In this document: positions 1 through 8,645 of the stretch, in pieces
Numbering within the stretch: position 1 is the stretch's first letter
How the letters are laid out: every line of letters starts with the position of its first letter
Assembly (NCBI GenBank): GCA_947166345.1
Contig: CAMVDU010000003.1
Span: 51,549-115,548, forward strand
Direction: 5' to 3'
Length of the DNA: 64,000 nucleotides
DNA from: an uncultured Prevotellaceae bacterium
GTDB taxonomy: Bacteria; Bacteroidota; Bacteroidia; Bacteroidales; Bacteroidaceae
Notes under the pieces: model-generated
Seen by the model: the letters and a program-made list of their open reading frames with translations, nothing else
The model's database searches: none
What the model was told of the DNA's origin: nothing
Made by a program: the position numbers and the translations under genes

Positions 1-2
1 GG

Positions 3-185
3 TGTTCGGCTTGTCTGGCTATGAACGACGACAAAGTGCCTGCCGGCAAACTCTGTATGTCCACCAGCAATCGTAACTTCGAAGGACGTCAGGGCCCTGG
101 TGCACGCACGATTCTTTGTTCGCCGCTCACAGCTGCGGCTGCCGCTGTCACAGGCGTTATTACTGACCCGAGAGAACTGATTTGA
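3..185 (+). CDS. leuC: 3-isopropylmalate dehydratase large subunit, 3' end only
   Basis: Only the C-terminal ~60 codons are in the window. The translated end contains a [10 protein letters not shown]-like stretch, then a serine/asparagine loop and a GPGART segment typical of the aconitase-family LeuC C-terminus; the stop TGA is at 183-185. LeuC carries the 4Fe-4S cluster and, with LeuD, isomerises 2-isopropylmalate to 3-isopropylmalate. leuD starts 19 bp downstream after a strong Shine-Dalgarno sequence, so the two are co-transcribed. The gene continues to the left of the window. The identification rests on a short piece but the motif and the leuD neighbour agree. Confidence 0.93.
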   Translation, partial: CSACLAMNDDKVPAGKLCMSTSNRNFEGRQGPGARTILCSPLTAAAAAVTGVITDPRELI

Positions 186-187
186 GC

Positions 188-196
188 AAAGGAGGA
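188..196 (+). promoter_or_regulatory. Strong Shine-Dalgarno site before leuD fusion
   Basis: AAAGGAGGA lies 8 bases upstream of the ATG at 205. This is unusually close to the anti-Shine-Dalgarno consensus for this window, where most genes have only A/T-rich leaders, and it fixes the start codon. Confidence 0.7.
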
Positions 197-204
197 CTCG
201 TCAT

Positions 205-2418
205 ATGAAACAGAAATTCGATGTGATAACAAGCACCTGCGTTCCCCTGCCTTTGGAGAACGTAGATACCGACCAGATTATTCCTGCCCGCTTCCTGAAG
301 GCTACCGACAAGGAGGGCTTTGGCGACAACCTCTTCCGTGACTGGCGCTATCGTCCCGATGGAAGCGTGGTCGAGGATTTCGTCCTCAACGACCCAAAAT
401 ATGGCGGTTGCATTCTCGTTGCTGGCAAGAACTTCGGCTCTGGCTCCTCGCGCGAACATGCTGCCTGGGCCATTGCGGGCTACGGTTTCCGTGTGGTCAT
501 CAGCTCGTTCTTTGCCGATATCCACAAGAACAACGAACTCAACAACTTCGTACTGCCCGTTCAGGTGAGCGAGGAATTCCTCGCGGAACTCTTCCAAAGT
601 ATTCAGAATGATCCAAGTACTCAGGTTAAAGTCGATCTCCCCAACCAGACGGTTACCAACCTCTCTACGGGGCGCTCCGAACACTTCGATATCAATGGCT
701 ATAAGAAACATTGTCTGATGAATGGTCTCGACGACATCGACTTCCTGGTACAGAATCAAGAAAAGACGATAGCATGGGAACAGAGGACCCCCTCCATCTC
801 CCCCTGTTTAGGGGGAATGTTTGTAGCCTCCCCTAAACAGGGGAGGTTGGTGGGGTCTCCTTTCGTCGAGATTCTCGACTCTACGCTGCGTGACGGTGAG
901 CAGACCAATGGTGTGTCGTTCCTGCCTCACGAGAAGCTGGTCATCGCTCGCAAACTGTTGTCCAACCTCAACGTTGATCGCATTGAGGTGGGGTCGGCCC
1001 GTGTCTCGGAAGGTGAGAGTGAAGCCGTCAGGATGATCTGTCGCTATGCTCGTCAGATTGACCGTCTGGATAGGGTAGAGGTGTTGGGCTTCGTTGACGG
1101 CGGAAAGTCCGTTGACTGGATTGCCGACTGTGGCGGACAGGTGATCAACCTCTTGGCAAAGGGCTCGTTGAAACATTGCGAGCAACAGTTGCACAAGACC
1201 CCCGAGGAGCACATCAGCGACATTCTTCGTGAGGTGGACTATGCCCATCAGCGGGGACTCTCCGTCAACCTCTATCTTGAAGACTGGTCGAACGGCATGA
1301 AGGACTCGCCGGAATATGTCTATCAGCTGATGGATGCGCTGGCATCAGGGAGTCCGGTAGGAAACTCTACACTCTACACTCTACACTCTACACTAATCAA
1401 GCGCTTCATGCTCCCCGACACGCTGGGTGTGATGAATCCTCTGCAGGTGGTGGAGTATTTCCGAAAGATGGTGAAACGCTATCCCGACGTGCATTTCGAC
1501 TTCCACGCCCACAACGACTACGACCTGGCCGTCTCTAATTCGCTGGCAGCGGTGCTGAGTGGTGCCAAAGGTCTTCACGTCACCGTCAACGGTCTGGGTG
1601 AGCGCTGTGGTAATGCGCCTCTGGCATCCGTTCAGGCCATCCTGAAGGACCAGTTCCACGCCAAGACCAATATCGTGGAGAGTCAGTTGAACGACCTCTC
1701 GCGCATGGTGGAGAGCTTCAGCGGCATCGCTATTGCCCCCAACCAGCCCATCGTTGGCGACAATGTGTTTACGCAGGTGGCTGGCGTGCATGCCGACGGC
1801 GACTCCAAGAACAATCTCTATTACAACGACCTGGTGCCCGAACGTTTTGGTCGCAAGCGCGAGTATGCCTTGGGAAAGACCTCGGGCAAGGCCAATATCC
1901 TGAGGAATCTGGAGGAGCTGGGTCTGGAACTGACGCCAGAGCAGACCCGTCGTGTGACAGAGCGTATCATCGAGTTGGGCGACAAAAAAGAGATAGTTAC
2001 CCAGGAGGACCTGCCCTATATCGTCAGCGACGTGTTGAAACATGATACCCCCGACGACAAGGTACGACTGGTGGGCTACGTGGTCTCTACGGCCTATGGT
2101 CTGAAGCCTGGTGCCAATATCAAGGTCGAGATCAACGGCAAGCATTTCGAGGGCAGCGCTGTGGGTGACGGTCAGTATGATGCCTTTGTGAAGGCCCTTC
2201 GCCATATCTACAAGAAGCATCTGAACCGCACCTTCCCCATCCTCGTCAACTACGCTGTGACCATCCCTCCTGGTGGTCGTACCGACGCCTTGGTGCAGAC
2301 GGTCATCACTTGGCGCAACGACGATGGCAAGATTCTCCGCACACGAGCCCTCGATGCCGACCAGACCGAGGCTGCCATCAAGGCCACCATCAAGATGCTC
2401 AATATCATCGAGTCGTAA
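205..2418 (+). CDS. leuD: LeuD fused to a second 2-isopropylmalate/citramalate-type synthase
   Basis: A 737-residue two-enzyme ORF. Residues 1 to ~195 are a complete isopropylmalate dehydratase small subunit (IIPARFL at 25-31, NFGSGSSREHA at 77-87). From residue 220 a full DRE-TIM synthase begins (LDSTLRDGEQ; later HAHNDYDLA and NGLGERCGNAP), followed by a LeuA-type regulatory domain. In related Bacteroidota these are normally separate neighbouring genes, from general knowledge. The linker, about residues 194-219, is encoded by a 71-bp inverted repeat; it contains an in-frame ATG (817) behind a G-rich stretch, so the synthase might also be made alone. A second insertion (residues ~387-397, NSTLYTLHSTL) comes from four heptamers. 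Whether the synthase makes 2-isopropylmalate or citramalate cannot be told; as the operon's second synthase, citramalate is plausible. Confidence 0.85.
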   Translation: MKQKFDVITSTCVPLPLENVDTDQIIPARFLKATDKEGFGDNLFRDWRYRPDGSVVEDFVLNDPKYGGCILVAGKNFGSGSSREHAAWAIAGYGFRVVISSFFADIHKNNELNNFVLPVQVSEEFLAELFQSIQNDPSTQVKVDLPNQTVTNLSTGRSEHFDINGYKKHCLMNGLDDIDFLVQNQEKTIAWEQRTPSISPCLGGMFVASPKQGRLVGSPFVEILDSTLRDGEQTNGVSFLPHEKLVIARKLLSNLNVDRIEVGSARVSEGESEAVRMICRYARQIDRLDRVEVLGFVDGGKSVDWIADCGGQVINLLAKGSLKHCEQQLHKTPEEHISDILREVDYAHQRGLSVNLYLEDWSNGMKDSPEYVYQLMDALASGSPVGNSTLYTLHSTLIKRFMLPDTLGVMNPLQVVEYFRKMVKRYPDVHFDFHAHNDYDLAVSNSLAAVLSGAKGLHVTVNGLGERCGNAPLASVQAILKDQFHAKTNIVESQLNDLSRMVESFSGIAIAPNQPIVGDNVFTQVAGVHADGDSKNNLYYNDLVPERFGRKREYALGKTSGKANILRNLEELGLELTPEQTRRVTERIIELGDKKEIVTQEDLPYIVSDVLKHDTPDDKVRLVGYVVSTAYGLKPGANIKVEINGKHFEGSAVGDGQYDAFVKALRHIYKKHLNRTFPILVNYAVTIPPGGRTDALVQTVITWRNDDGKILRTRALDADQTEAAIKATIKMLNIIES
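787..857. repeat. Imperfect palindromic repeat inside leuD fusion
   Basis: Left arm 787-816 and right arm 827-857 share the core CCCCTGTTTAGGGG in opposite orientation; each core is itself palindromic and the outer ACCCC flanks also match. The element is read through in frame and forms the junction between the LeuD and synthase parts. It looks like a REP-type or small mobile palindrome; its copy number elsewhere cannot be seen here. Confidence 0.8.
1364..1394. repeat. Four perfect ACTCTAC heptamers inside the synthase gene
   Basis: ACTCTAC is repeated four times without error (1364-1391), followed by a partial unit, and encodes a Ser/Thr/Leu/Tyr loop just before the IKRFMLPDT strand. Seven is not a multiple of three, so gain or loss of one copy would shift the frame. 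Confidence 0.9.
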
Positions 2419-2423
2419 AATGT

Positions 2424-2463
2424 CGTGATAGCGAAATAACGTGATAACGAAATAACGAAAAAA
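2424..2463. repeat. 8-mer array CGAAATAA/CGTGATAA between synthase and leuB
   Basis: Five consecutive 8-base units fill almost the whole spacer between the fusion gene stop and the leuB start. The same word recurs at 43653-43703 and 45650-45692. Confidence 0.85.
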
Positions 2464-2469
2464 GTCATT

Positions 2470-3531
2470 ATGAAATTGAAGATAGCAGTCCTCTCCGGCG
2501 ACGGTATTGGTCCGGAAATCATGAAACAGGGTGTGGCCGTGCTCGATGCCGTTGCCACCAAGTTTGGTCATCAGTTTGCCTACGAGGAGGCGCTGGTGGG
2601 CGCTACGGCCATTGAGGCTGTGGGCAATCCCTATCCCGACAGCACCCACGAGATGTGTATGCGTGCCGATGCCGTGCTGTTTGCTGCCGTTGGCGACCTG
2701 AAGTACGACAACAACCCCACCTCGCCCGTGCGTCCTGAACAGGGGCTGCTGGCTATGCGCAAGAAGCTGGGACTCTTTGCCAATATCCGTCCTGTGGCAA
2801 CGTTCGACTGCCTGCTTCATAAGTCGCCGCTGAAGGAAGAACTGTTGCGTGGTGCCGACTTTGTGGTGATTCGTGAGCTGACGGGCGGCATGTATTTTGG
2901 TGAGAAACATGAAGACGACCAGATGGCCTTCGATACCGATATCTACACACGTCCAGAGATAGAGCGCATCCTGAAGGTGGCCTTCGAGATGGCCCGCGGT
3001 CGTAAGAAGCACCTTACCGTTGTCGATAAGGCTAACGTGCTGGCCAGCAGCAGGTTGTGGCGTCGTATAGCCAAGGAGATGGAACCGCAGTATCCCGATG
3101 TGGTGACCGACTATATGTTTATCGACAATGCCTCGATGCGCGTGTTGACCGAGCCGCGTTTCTTTGACGTCATCGTGACGGAGAACACCTTTGGCGACAT
3201 CCTCACCGACGAGACCTCGTGCATCACAGGCTCTATGGGCCTCCAGCCCTCGTCATCGTTGGGTCTTCACACACCGCTCTTCGAACCCGTTCACGGCTCG
3301 TGGCCGCAGGCAAAGGGACAGAACATCGCCAACCCGTTGGCACAGATTCTCTCTGCTGCTATGTTGCTCGAGCACTTCGGCTTGTCTGCTGAGGGTGCGA
3401 TGGTGCGCCGTGCTGTTGATGCTTCCTTGGAGGCCAATGTGCGCACACCCGACATCCAGGTTGAAGGTGCTCCGCATTACGGCACCAACGAGGTTGGCCA
3501 GTGGATTTGTGACTACATTAAAAATTCTTAG
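2470..3531 (+). CDS. leuB: 3-isopropylmalate dehydrogenase
   Basis: A 353-residue decarboxylating dehydrogenase that oxidises 3-isopropylmalate to 2-oxoisocaproate with NAD. Visible signatures are the N-terminal [22 protein letters not shown], the DKANVL active-site segment, the [10 protein letters not shown] metal-binding segment and FEPVHGS in the nucleotide-binding part. Length is normal. It is the last gene of the leu operon, 51 bp after the LeuD-synthase fusion, the spacer being an 8-mer array. If the fused synthase is a citramalate synthase, LeuB would also act in 2-oxobutyrate formation. The start ATG follows an AAAAAAG stretch, with no better upstream start. Confidence 0.97.
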   Translation: MKLKIAVLSGDGIGPEIMKQGVAVLDAVATKFGHQFAYEEALVGATAIEAVGNPYPDSTHEMCMRADAVLFAAVGDLKYDNNPTSPVRPEQGLLAMRKKLGLFANIRPVATFDCLLHKSPLKEELLRGADFVVIRELTGGMYFGEKHEDDQMAFDTDIYTRPEIERILKVAFEMARGRKKHLTVVDKANVLASSRLWRRIAKEMEPQYPDVVTDYMFIDNASMRVLTEPRFFDVIVTENTFGDILTDETSCITGSMGLQPSSSLGLHTPLFEPVHGSWPQAKGQNIANPLAQILSAAMLLEHFGLSAEGAMVRRAVDASLEANVRTPDIQVEGAPHYGTNEVGQWICDYIKNS

Positions 3532-3558
3532 GAGTTTAGGAGTTTAGGAGTTTAGACT
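3528..3558. repeat. 8-mer array TTAGGAGT starting at the leuB stop codon
   Basis: Three identical TTAGGAGT units plus a partial fourth; the first unit contains the leuB stop TAG and the array nearly reaches the convergent gene at 3561. A related array (ACTCCTAA orientation) is at 56987-57018. Confidence 0.85.
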
Positions 3559-3560
3559 AT

Positions 3561-4049
3561 TTACTTATAATCTTTCAATTTCTCCTCCACCGTCTTCATG
3601 GCTTCCACCCAGTTGGTGTCGAGCGAGAAGCGGATGAAGGCGTCTTCCTTTTCCGTGTAGGCATAGACCGTTTCCTTGTCGGCGTCGTTGAACAACGGTG
3701 TGGCCAGCGACACCTCGATGAACAGCTTGATGAGCTTGGTTTGGTAGGCAGCTGGCTGGTCGCTGTTTTTCACAATCGTGCTCATATACAGATCTACATA
3801 TTTGTACAGGGCCAGCGCCTCTGCATCGAGCACGTCGGCAGGTGCGTCGGGCATCTTCTCGCGCATGGTCAGGGCCATATAGGTGAGGGCGTTCACCTTG
3901 AACTGGTTGATCTCCTTGACGATGTCAGACGCCGCAGGGTCGTTAACCCGCTCTTTGGCCATGTTCATCACCTCGGTATAAATCTCTTGTGCCTGCATGT
4001 TGCTGAATCCTGCAACGGCCAGCACCATCATCATGATTATTCTTTTCAT
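3561..4049 (-). CDS. Small secreted protein of unknown function
   Basis: I do not recognise the family. The 162-residue product has a clear signal peptide (KRII, a hydrophobic MMMVLAVAGF core, cleavage after MQAQ) and a mature part of about 140 residues that looks wholly alpha-helical and acidic, without cysteines. It should be a periplasmic or exported soluble protein. It lies convergent to leuB and directly downstream of ruvC on the same strand, 31 bp apart, so it may be co-transcribed with ruvC. Between the two lies a short AACCTTT array that overlaps the ruvC stop codon. Confidence 0.75.
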   Translation of the reverse strand: MKRIIMMMVLAVAGFSNMQAQEIYTEVMNMAKERVNDPAASDIVKEINQFKVNALTYMALTMREKMPDAPADVLDAEALALYKYVDLYMSTIVKNSDQPAAYQTKLIKLFIEVSLATPLFNDADKETVYAYTEKEDAFIRFSLDTNWVEAMKTVEEKLKDYK

Positions 4050-4073
4050 ATATTACTCTTTACTCTATAACCA

Positions 4074-4096
4074 ATAACCTTTAACCTTTAACCTTT
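4074..4096. repeat. 7-mer array AACCTTT overlapping the ruvC stop
   Basis: Three heptamers AACCTTT between the small secreted protein and ruvC; the ruvC stop codon is part of the array. A similar TAACCNC array is at 19796-19825. Confidence 0.75.
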
Positions 4097-4641
4097 TCCT
4101 TGTTTTTGACAGCAAAATCCTTCCAGCTGCGGTAGTGGGGAGCTCCTGAGTCGGGTTTGCCCATCTGCATAAAGTGACAGTAGGCCGCAGCCAGGGCGTC
4201 GGTGGCATCCATGAAGCGCCCCATCTCTTCCTTCTCAATCTTCAGCAGGCGTTGCAGCATGCCTGCCACCTGTTCCTTCGAGGCTCCGCCAGTGCCCGTC
4301 AGCGCCATCTTGATCTTCATGGGCGCATATTCGTGGATAGGCACACCATGATGGATGGCAGCGGCGATGGCCACACCCTGAGCCCTTCCCAATTTCAGCA
4401 TCGACTGCACGTTCTTGCCGAAGAACGGCGCTTCGATGGCCATCTCGTCGGGCAGGTAGGAATCGATGATGCCTGTGACGCGCTCGAAGATGTGTCCCAG
4501 CTTCAGGTAACCGTCACCAAACTTCCTCAGGTCGATGATGCCCATCGTCTCCATCTGGGCCTTGCCGCCAACGATGCGCAGCACGCCGTAGCCCATGATA
4601 TTTGTGCCCGGGTCTATGCCCAGAATGACTTTGTCTGCCAT
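4081..4641 (-). CDS. ruvC: Holliday junction resolvase RuvC
   Basis: RuvC nicks Holliday junctions bound by RuvAB. With the start at 4641 the protein is 186 residues. The RNase H-like fold shows its acidic residues: D10 in LGIDPGT, the Glu in [11 protein letters not shown], and the [13 protein letters not shown] segment near the C-terminus. The ORF track starts seven codons earlier, but a TACCTTTG promoter on this strand (4652-4659) lies inside that extension, so transcription starts downstream of it and MADKVIL is the real N-terminus. The leader is then only a few bases long. The promoter region is shared with the divergent rho gene. Confidence 0.95.
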   Translation of the reverse strand: MADKVILGIDPGTNIMGYGVLRIVGGKAQMETMGIIDLRKFGDGYLKLGHIFERVTGIIDSYLPDEMAIEAPFFGKNVQSMLKLGRAQGVAIAAAIHHGVPIHEYAPMKIKMALTGTGGASKEQVAGMLQRLLKIEKEEMGRFMDATDALAAAYCHFMQMGKPDSGAPHYRSWKDFAVKNKEKVKG

Positions 4642-4651
4642 AATTTCTTTG

Positions 4652-4659
4652 CAAAGGTA
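4652..4659 (-). promoter_or_regulatory. ruvC -7 promoter element
   Basis: TACCTTTG on the minus strand, 10 bases before the ruvC ATG; a TTTG -33 element lies about 22 bases upstream (4682-4685), next to that of rho. Confidence 0.75.
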
Positions 4660-4701
4660 CAAATAATTACCGAATAATTTGCAAATCCCAAATAAAATAT
4701 T

Positions 4702-4709
4702 TACCTTTG
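4702..4709 (+). promoter_or_regulatory. rho -7 promoter element
   Basis: TACCTTTG with a TTTG -33 element at 4678-4681, spacer 20 bases. About 100 bases of leader precede the rho ATG, room for the autogenous control usual for rho, though no specific structure was identified. Confidence 0.75.
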
Positions 4710-4810
4710 CATCCGATTTCTGAACAACGTTTCCGTCCGCGAAGCGTTTCTTTCACAAATTACACATTCATCATCATCCTATTTTTGGATAAATCATACC
4801 TGTATTATAT

Positions 4811-6799
4811 ATGTACACGAAAGAACAGTTAGAAAAGATGGACATACCCCAGCTCATGACCATTGCCAGCGAACTGGGTGTTAAAGTGTCTCAGAACGAC
4901 AAACTCGAGAACGTCATCTACGACATCCTCGACAAGGCCGCTGAGACAATGGCTGCCGGCGATTCTACGGCCAAGCGCAAGCGTACCCGCATCGCCAAGA
5001 AGGATACTGACCGCGTCTATTCGGTGAAGGGAAAGGACGGCGAGAACTTCGACGTGAAGGGCCAGAAGAAGCCCGTTGAGGCTCCCTCGCTCTTTGCCGA
5101 CCCCGTGGAGACGCCTGCTGAGCCTGCTGAAGAGAAACCCGTGGAGAAGACCACCAAGCGTGGACGTCCCAAGAAGAGCGAAGCTGCTAAGGAAGAGAAG
5201 CCCGCTGCTGCTGAGGCTGCTGCAGAAACACCTGCTGAAGTTCCTGCTGAGGCCGCTCCCGCACCCAAGCGTCGTGGTCGCAAGTCGAAGGCAGAGCTGG
5301 CTGCTGAAGCCGCTGCTGCCGCAGAAAACAATACCGTTAATGAAGCTCCACAGGACATCGCCGTTCCTGAGGCCTTGGACAACGAGACCGCAGGCAACGA
5401 AGGTCCCGATGCCGAGATGCTCGAGCAGCTGCAGGAACACATGACCCAGCACTATGCTGGCGAACAGCCTGTAGAAGGCGATTACGACGATGACGTGTGG
5501 GAAGGTGATCCAGGCGACGGCACCGACTTCATCACCGTGGTCGATCTGCCCATCGAAGACCAAGCTGCCATTCCCACGCTCGACATCTTCGACCGTCCCG
5601 TGGTGCAGCATTCAGAGGCTGCCTTCCAGCCCGTTGCCACACAGGCTGCTGCCGACAAGCATGCAGACCGTTACGACTTTGCCGACCTCATCACGGCCAA
5701 CGGCGTGCTCGAAGTGCTGCAGGACGGCTATGGCTTCCTGCGTTCCAGCGACTACAACTACCTGTCGTCGCCCGACGATGTCTATGTCACTACCCAGCAG
5801 ATCAAGAAATACGGTCTGAAGACAGGCGACGTGGTGGAGTGCACCGTGCGTCCTCCTCACGAGAACGAGAAGTATTTCGCCCTCTCTACGGTCAACCTCA
5901 TCAACGGTCGTCAGCCCTCGGAAGTGCGCGACCGCGTGTCATTCGAACACCTCACGCCGCTGTTCCCTGAAGAGAAGTTCAACCTCTGTGGCGACCCTGC
6001 CACCACCAATCCCTCTACGCGCATCGTCGATCTATTTGCTCCCATTGGTAAAGGTCAGCGCGCCCTCATCGTGGCACAGCCCAAGACCGGTAAGACCATC
6101 CTCATGAAGGATATTGCCAACGCTATTGCTGCCAACCACCCCGAGGCCTACATCATGATGCTGCTCATCGACGAGCGTCCCGAGGAGGTCACCGACATGA
6201 GCCGCACCGTCAATGCTGAGGTCATCGCCTCGACCTTCGACGAGCCTGCCGACCGTCACGTGAAGATTGCCGGCATCGTGCTGGAGAAGGCCAAGCGCAT
6301 GGTGGAATGCGGTCACGACGTGGTCATCTTCCTCGACTCCATCACCCGTCTGGCACGCGCCTACAACACCGTTAGCCCAGCCTCTGGTAAGGTGCTCACT
6401 GGTGGTGTCGATGCCAACGCTCTGCAGAAGCCCAAGCGCTTCTTCGGAGCTGCCCGTAACATCGAGGGTGGGGGATCGCTCACCATCATCGCCACAGCCC
6501 TCGTCGATACCGGTTCCAAGATGGACGAGGTCATCTTCGAGGAGTTCAAGGGCACTGGTAACTCTGAGATACAGCTCGACCGCATGCTCTCCAACAAGCG
6601 CATCTTCCCGTCGCTCAACCTCGTGCAGTCATCAACCCGTCGCGACGACCTGCTGCAGGATCAGACCACGCTCAACCGCATGTGGATTGTCCGCAAGTTC
6701 ATCAGCGAGATGAACCCCATCGAGGCCATGAACACCCTGCGCGACCGTTTGGTGCAGAGCCGCAACAACGAGGAGTTCCTCATGTCGATGAACGGCTGA
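4811..6799 (+). CDS. rho: Transcription termination factor Rho with long N-terminal insert
   Basis: A hexameric RNA-dependent ATPase that ends transcription. The 662 residues exceed the usual ~420 because of a large insert after the N-terminal helical domain. Residues ~1-45 are the Rho-N helices ([20 protein letters not shown]); ~50-215 is low-complexity sequence rich in Ala, Pro, Glu and Lys, with runs such as [17 protein letters not shown]; an acidic stretch follows; the RNA-binding domain starts at about [24 protein letters not shown]. The ATPase core shows Walker A AQPKTGKT and [13 protein letters not shown]. Such inserts are known in Bacteroidota Rho. A terminator follows directly. Confidence 0.97.
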   Translation: MYTKEQLEKMDIPQLMTIASELGVKVSQNDKLENVIYDILDKAAETMAAGDSTAKRKRTRIAKKDTDRVYSVKGKDGENFDVKGQKKPVEAPSLFADPVETPAEPAEEKPVEKTTKRGRPKKSEAAKEEKPAAAEAAAETPAEVPAEAAPAPKRRGRKSKAELAAEAAAAAENNTVNEAPQDIAVPEALDNETAGNEGPDAEMLEQLQEHMTQHYAGEQPVEGDYDDDVWEGDPGDGTDFITVVDLPIEDQAAIPTLDIFDRPVVQHSEAAFQPVATQAAADKHADRYDFADLITANGVLEVLQDGYGFLRSSDYNYLSSPDDVYVTTQQIKKYGLKTGDVVECTVRPPHENEKYFALSTVNLINGRQPSEVRDRVSFEHLTPLFPEEKFNLCGDPATTNPSTRIVDLFAPIGKGQRALIVAQPKTGKTILMKDIANAIAANHPEAYIMMLLIDERPEEVTDMSRTVNAEVIASTFDEPADRHVKIAGIVLEKAKRMVECGHDVVIFLDSITRLARAYNTVSPASGKVLTGGVDANALQKPKRFFGAARNIEGGGSLTIIATALVDTGSKMDEVIFEEFKGTGNSEIQLDRMLSNKRIFPSLNLVQSSTRRDDLLQDQTTLNRMWIVRKFISEMNPIEAMNTLRDRLVQSRNNEEFLMSMNG

Positions 6800-6824
6800 G
6801 CAGAGCTTCGGATTATAAGATTTT

Positions 6825-6857
6825 GGGAGTCCCCGACGAACGGAGGCTCCCTTTTTT
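6825..6857 (+). terminator. Rho-independent terminator after rho
   Basis: GGGAGTC and GGCTCCC form a 7-bp stem (one G-U pair) around a 13-base loop, followed by six T. It lies 25 bases after the rho stop. Confidence 0.85.
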
Positions 6858-6872
6858 GTGGACACCTTCACG

Positions 6873-7078
6873 CACAAAATGAGACATTGTGACGTGACTT
6901 TGTGACATAAGGTGTTCTCAGGTCTGCATGCGCCCAGATTCTGCTATAGAGTATATAGTATTATTAATATTATTATAATTAAATTATATTATATTAACAC
7001 ATCGCTGCCTCTTTTCTGCCGTTCAGCAATTCGCGGAGGTGCTTATGTCACAAAGTCACGTCACAATGACACAAAATG
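6873..7078. mobile_element. MITE-like element with 29-bp inverted ends
   Basis: Arms 6883-6911 and 7042-7070 are inverted repeats of 29 bases with one mismatch (core GTGACGTGACTTTGTGACAT). The pair is flanked by a 9-base direct repeat CACAAAATG at 6873-6881 and 7070-7078, as expected of a target-site duplication, although the right copy overlaps the arm by one base. The interior is a ~130-base segment with a very A/T-rich centre and no transposase. The 65-codon ORF starting inside it is not a convincing gene. Confidence 0.6.
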
Positions 7079-7087
7079 GGTGTCCAG

Positions 7088-7200
7088 CACCGAGACGCTC
7101 TTTGCATAGCACCGAGACGCTCCTTGGTGACCAAGGGGTATGACGGTGGTGACCACCGAGACGCTCCTTGCACACCGCCGAGACGCTCCTTGGTGAGGGC
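7088..7200. repeat. Dispersed repeat, unit CCGAGACGCTCCTTGGTGA, locus 1
   Basis: Four copies of GAGACGCTCTT/GAGACGCTCCTTG in about 110 bases, partly separated by CACC or GGTGACCAAGG, which can pair with neighbouring CCTTGGTG. The same unit forms a second cluster at 26755-26862. No reading frame is preserved. It occupies the rest of the spacer between rho and nhaD. Confidence 0.8.
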
Positions 7201-7254
7201 GTCAGTCGCTCGCAACGAGAATGTCACTCACTCGGAGTAAATGACGCAGTCGCT

Positions 7255-8586
7255 TTAGAAGAACAGGGCTCTTTCTACCCAGTAGCAGAGGATGCCGGAG
7301 AGGTAGCCCACGAAGACGATCCAGGTGATTTTCTTCATGTACCAGCCGAAGGTGATCTTCTCCAAGCCCATGACGACGACGCCTGCGGCAGAGCCGATGA
7401 TGAGCATGGAACCGCCCACGCCGGCACAGTAGGCCAGCAGTTGCCAGAAGATGCCATCGACGGCCATTGCACCTGCATCGGCCACGGGATACATGCCCAT
7501 GCAGCCTGCCACGAGGGGCACGTTGTCGACGATGCTCGACAGGATGCCGATGATGCCGTTGATGAGGTAGTAGTTGCCCGAGAAGGTGTCGTTGAGCCCT
7601 TGTCCCATGAGGGTGAGCACGCCTACTTCCTGCAGTACGGCGACGGCCATGAGGATGCCGAGGAAGAACATGATGGTGGAGAGGTCGATGCGCGAGAGGA
7701 TGTCGCTGACGCGCTTGGCCATCGTGTCGTCCTCAGAGGTGTTGTGGTGGAAGATCTCGGTGACGGTCCACAGCACGCCCAGCACCAGCAGGATGCCCAT
7801 GAACGGGGGCAGGTGTGTGATGGTCTTGAAGATGGGCACGAAGACGAGTCCGCCCACGCCCAGCCAGAAGATGATGTCGCGCTGTATCTTGGTGAACTGG
7901 CTGACCTCGGCTGCTGGCAGGTTCTGTGCTTTGTCGAACTTGCCGTTGAGTTGCAGGCTGAGGATGAAGGCTGGGATGACCATCGATACGAGCGAGGGAA
8001 CGAAAATCTCGGTCAGCACGCCCTGTGTGGTGATGACGCCCTTGATCCACAGCATGATGGTGGTGACGTCGCCGATGGGCGAGAAGGCTCCTCCCGAGTT
8101 GGCCGAGATAATGACGAGGGCGGCATAGATGAGTCGGTCCTCACGGTTCTGTACCAGCTTGCGCAGCACCATGATCATGACGATGGACGTGGTCAGGTTG
8201 TCGAGGATGGCCGACAGGAAGAAGGTCATGAAGGCCACGCGCCACAGCAGCTTGCGCTTGGAGCGCGTCTTCAGGGTGTCGCGCACAAAGTTGAAACCGC
8301 CGTTGGTATCTACAATCTCGACAATGGTCATAGCACCCATCAGGAAGAACAGTGTGCCGCCGGCATCGCCCAGATGGTGCTCGATGACTTCGGCAATGTG
8401 GTGCACCACGCTACTGCCTTCAATCATGGGGTAGTAGCTGCCTGGGTTGACCATCAGCAGCGTCCAGCAGCCTACGCACATCAGCAGGGCAATGGCTGCC
8501 TTGTTCACTTTCGTCAGACTCTCAAGGGCTATGCACAGATAGCCTGTGACGAATACCACAACAATACAGATCGTTAGTACGGACAT
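7255..8586 (-). CDS. nhaD: NhaD-type sodium/proton antiporter
   Basis: An inner-membrane ion transporter of 443 residues with about a dozen hydrophobic segments, beginning MSVLTICIVVVFVTGYLCIALE. The sequence shows the ion-transporter-superfamily pattern with LDNLTTSIVMIMVLRKL and the matching second-half motif SSIVDNVPLVAGCMGMY, both carrying conserved Asp-Asn pairs. It should exchange cytoplasmic Na+ (or Li+) for external protons in salt and pH balance. It is followed upstream on the same strand by an MFS transporter after a spacer of 9-base GTTAAAGAA repeats. Confidence 0.92.
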   Translation of the reverse strand: MSVLTICIVVVFVTGYLCIALESLTKVNKAAIALLMCVGCWTLLMVNPGSYYPMIEGSSVVHHIAEVIEHHLGDAGGTLFFLMGAMTIVEIVDTNGGFNFVRDTLKTRSKRKLLWRVAFMTFFLSAILDNLTTSIVMIMVLRKLVQNREDRLIYAALVIISANSGGAFSPIGDVTTIMLWIKGVITTQGVLTEIFVPSLVSMVIPAFILSLQLNGKFDKAQNLPAAEVSQFTKIQRDIIFWLGVGGLVFVPIFKTITHLPPFMGILLVLGVLWTVTEIFHHNTSEDDTMAKRVSDILSRIDLSTIMFFLGILMAVAVLQEVGVLTLMGQGLNDTFSGNYYLINGIIGILSSIVDNVPLVAGCMGMYPVADAGAMAVDGIFWQLLAYCAGVGGSMLIIGSAAGVVVMGLEKITFGWYMKKITWIVFVGYLSGILCYWVERALFF

Positions 8587-8601
8587 GGCTCTTTTTTAGG
8601 A

Positions 8602-8644
8602 GTTAAAGAAGTTAAAGAAGTTAAAGAAGTTCAAGAGTTCAAGG
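8602..8644. repeat. 9-mer array GTTAAAGAA between MFS gene and nhaD
   Basis: Three GTTAAAGAA units followed by degenerate GTTCAAGAG-type units occupy the spacer of two co-directional genes. The same word recurs at 17332-17381. Confidence 0.85.
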
Positions 8645-8645
8645 G

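Noticed and set aside
1393-3012. 539-codon minus-strand ORF
   Set aside because: It lies opposite the leucine genes, has no family motifs and no promoter; it is a shadow of G/C-rich codons.
4829-5611. 260-codon minus-strand ORF opposite rho
   Set aside because: Leu/Ser/Gly low-complexity shadow of the Ala/Pro/Glu insert.
6912-7109. 65-codon ORF within the MITE-like element
   Set aside because: A/T-rich frame through an inverted repeat; no start signal and no plausible protein.
7168-8577. 469-codon plus-strand ORF opposite nhaD
   Set aside because: Composition is His/Asp/Glu-rich without any domain and it mirrors the antiporter reading frame.
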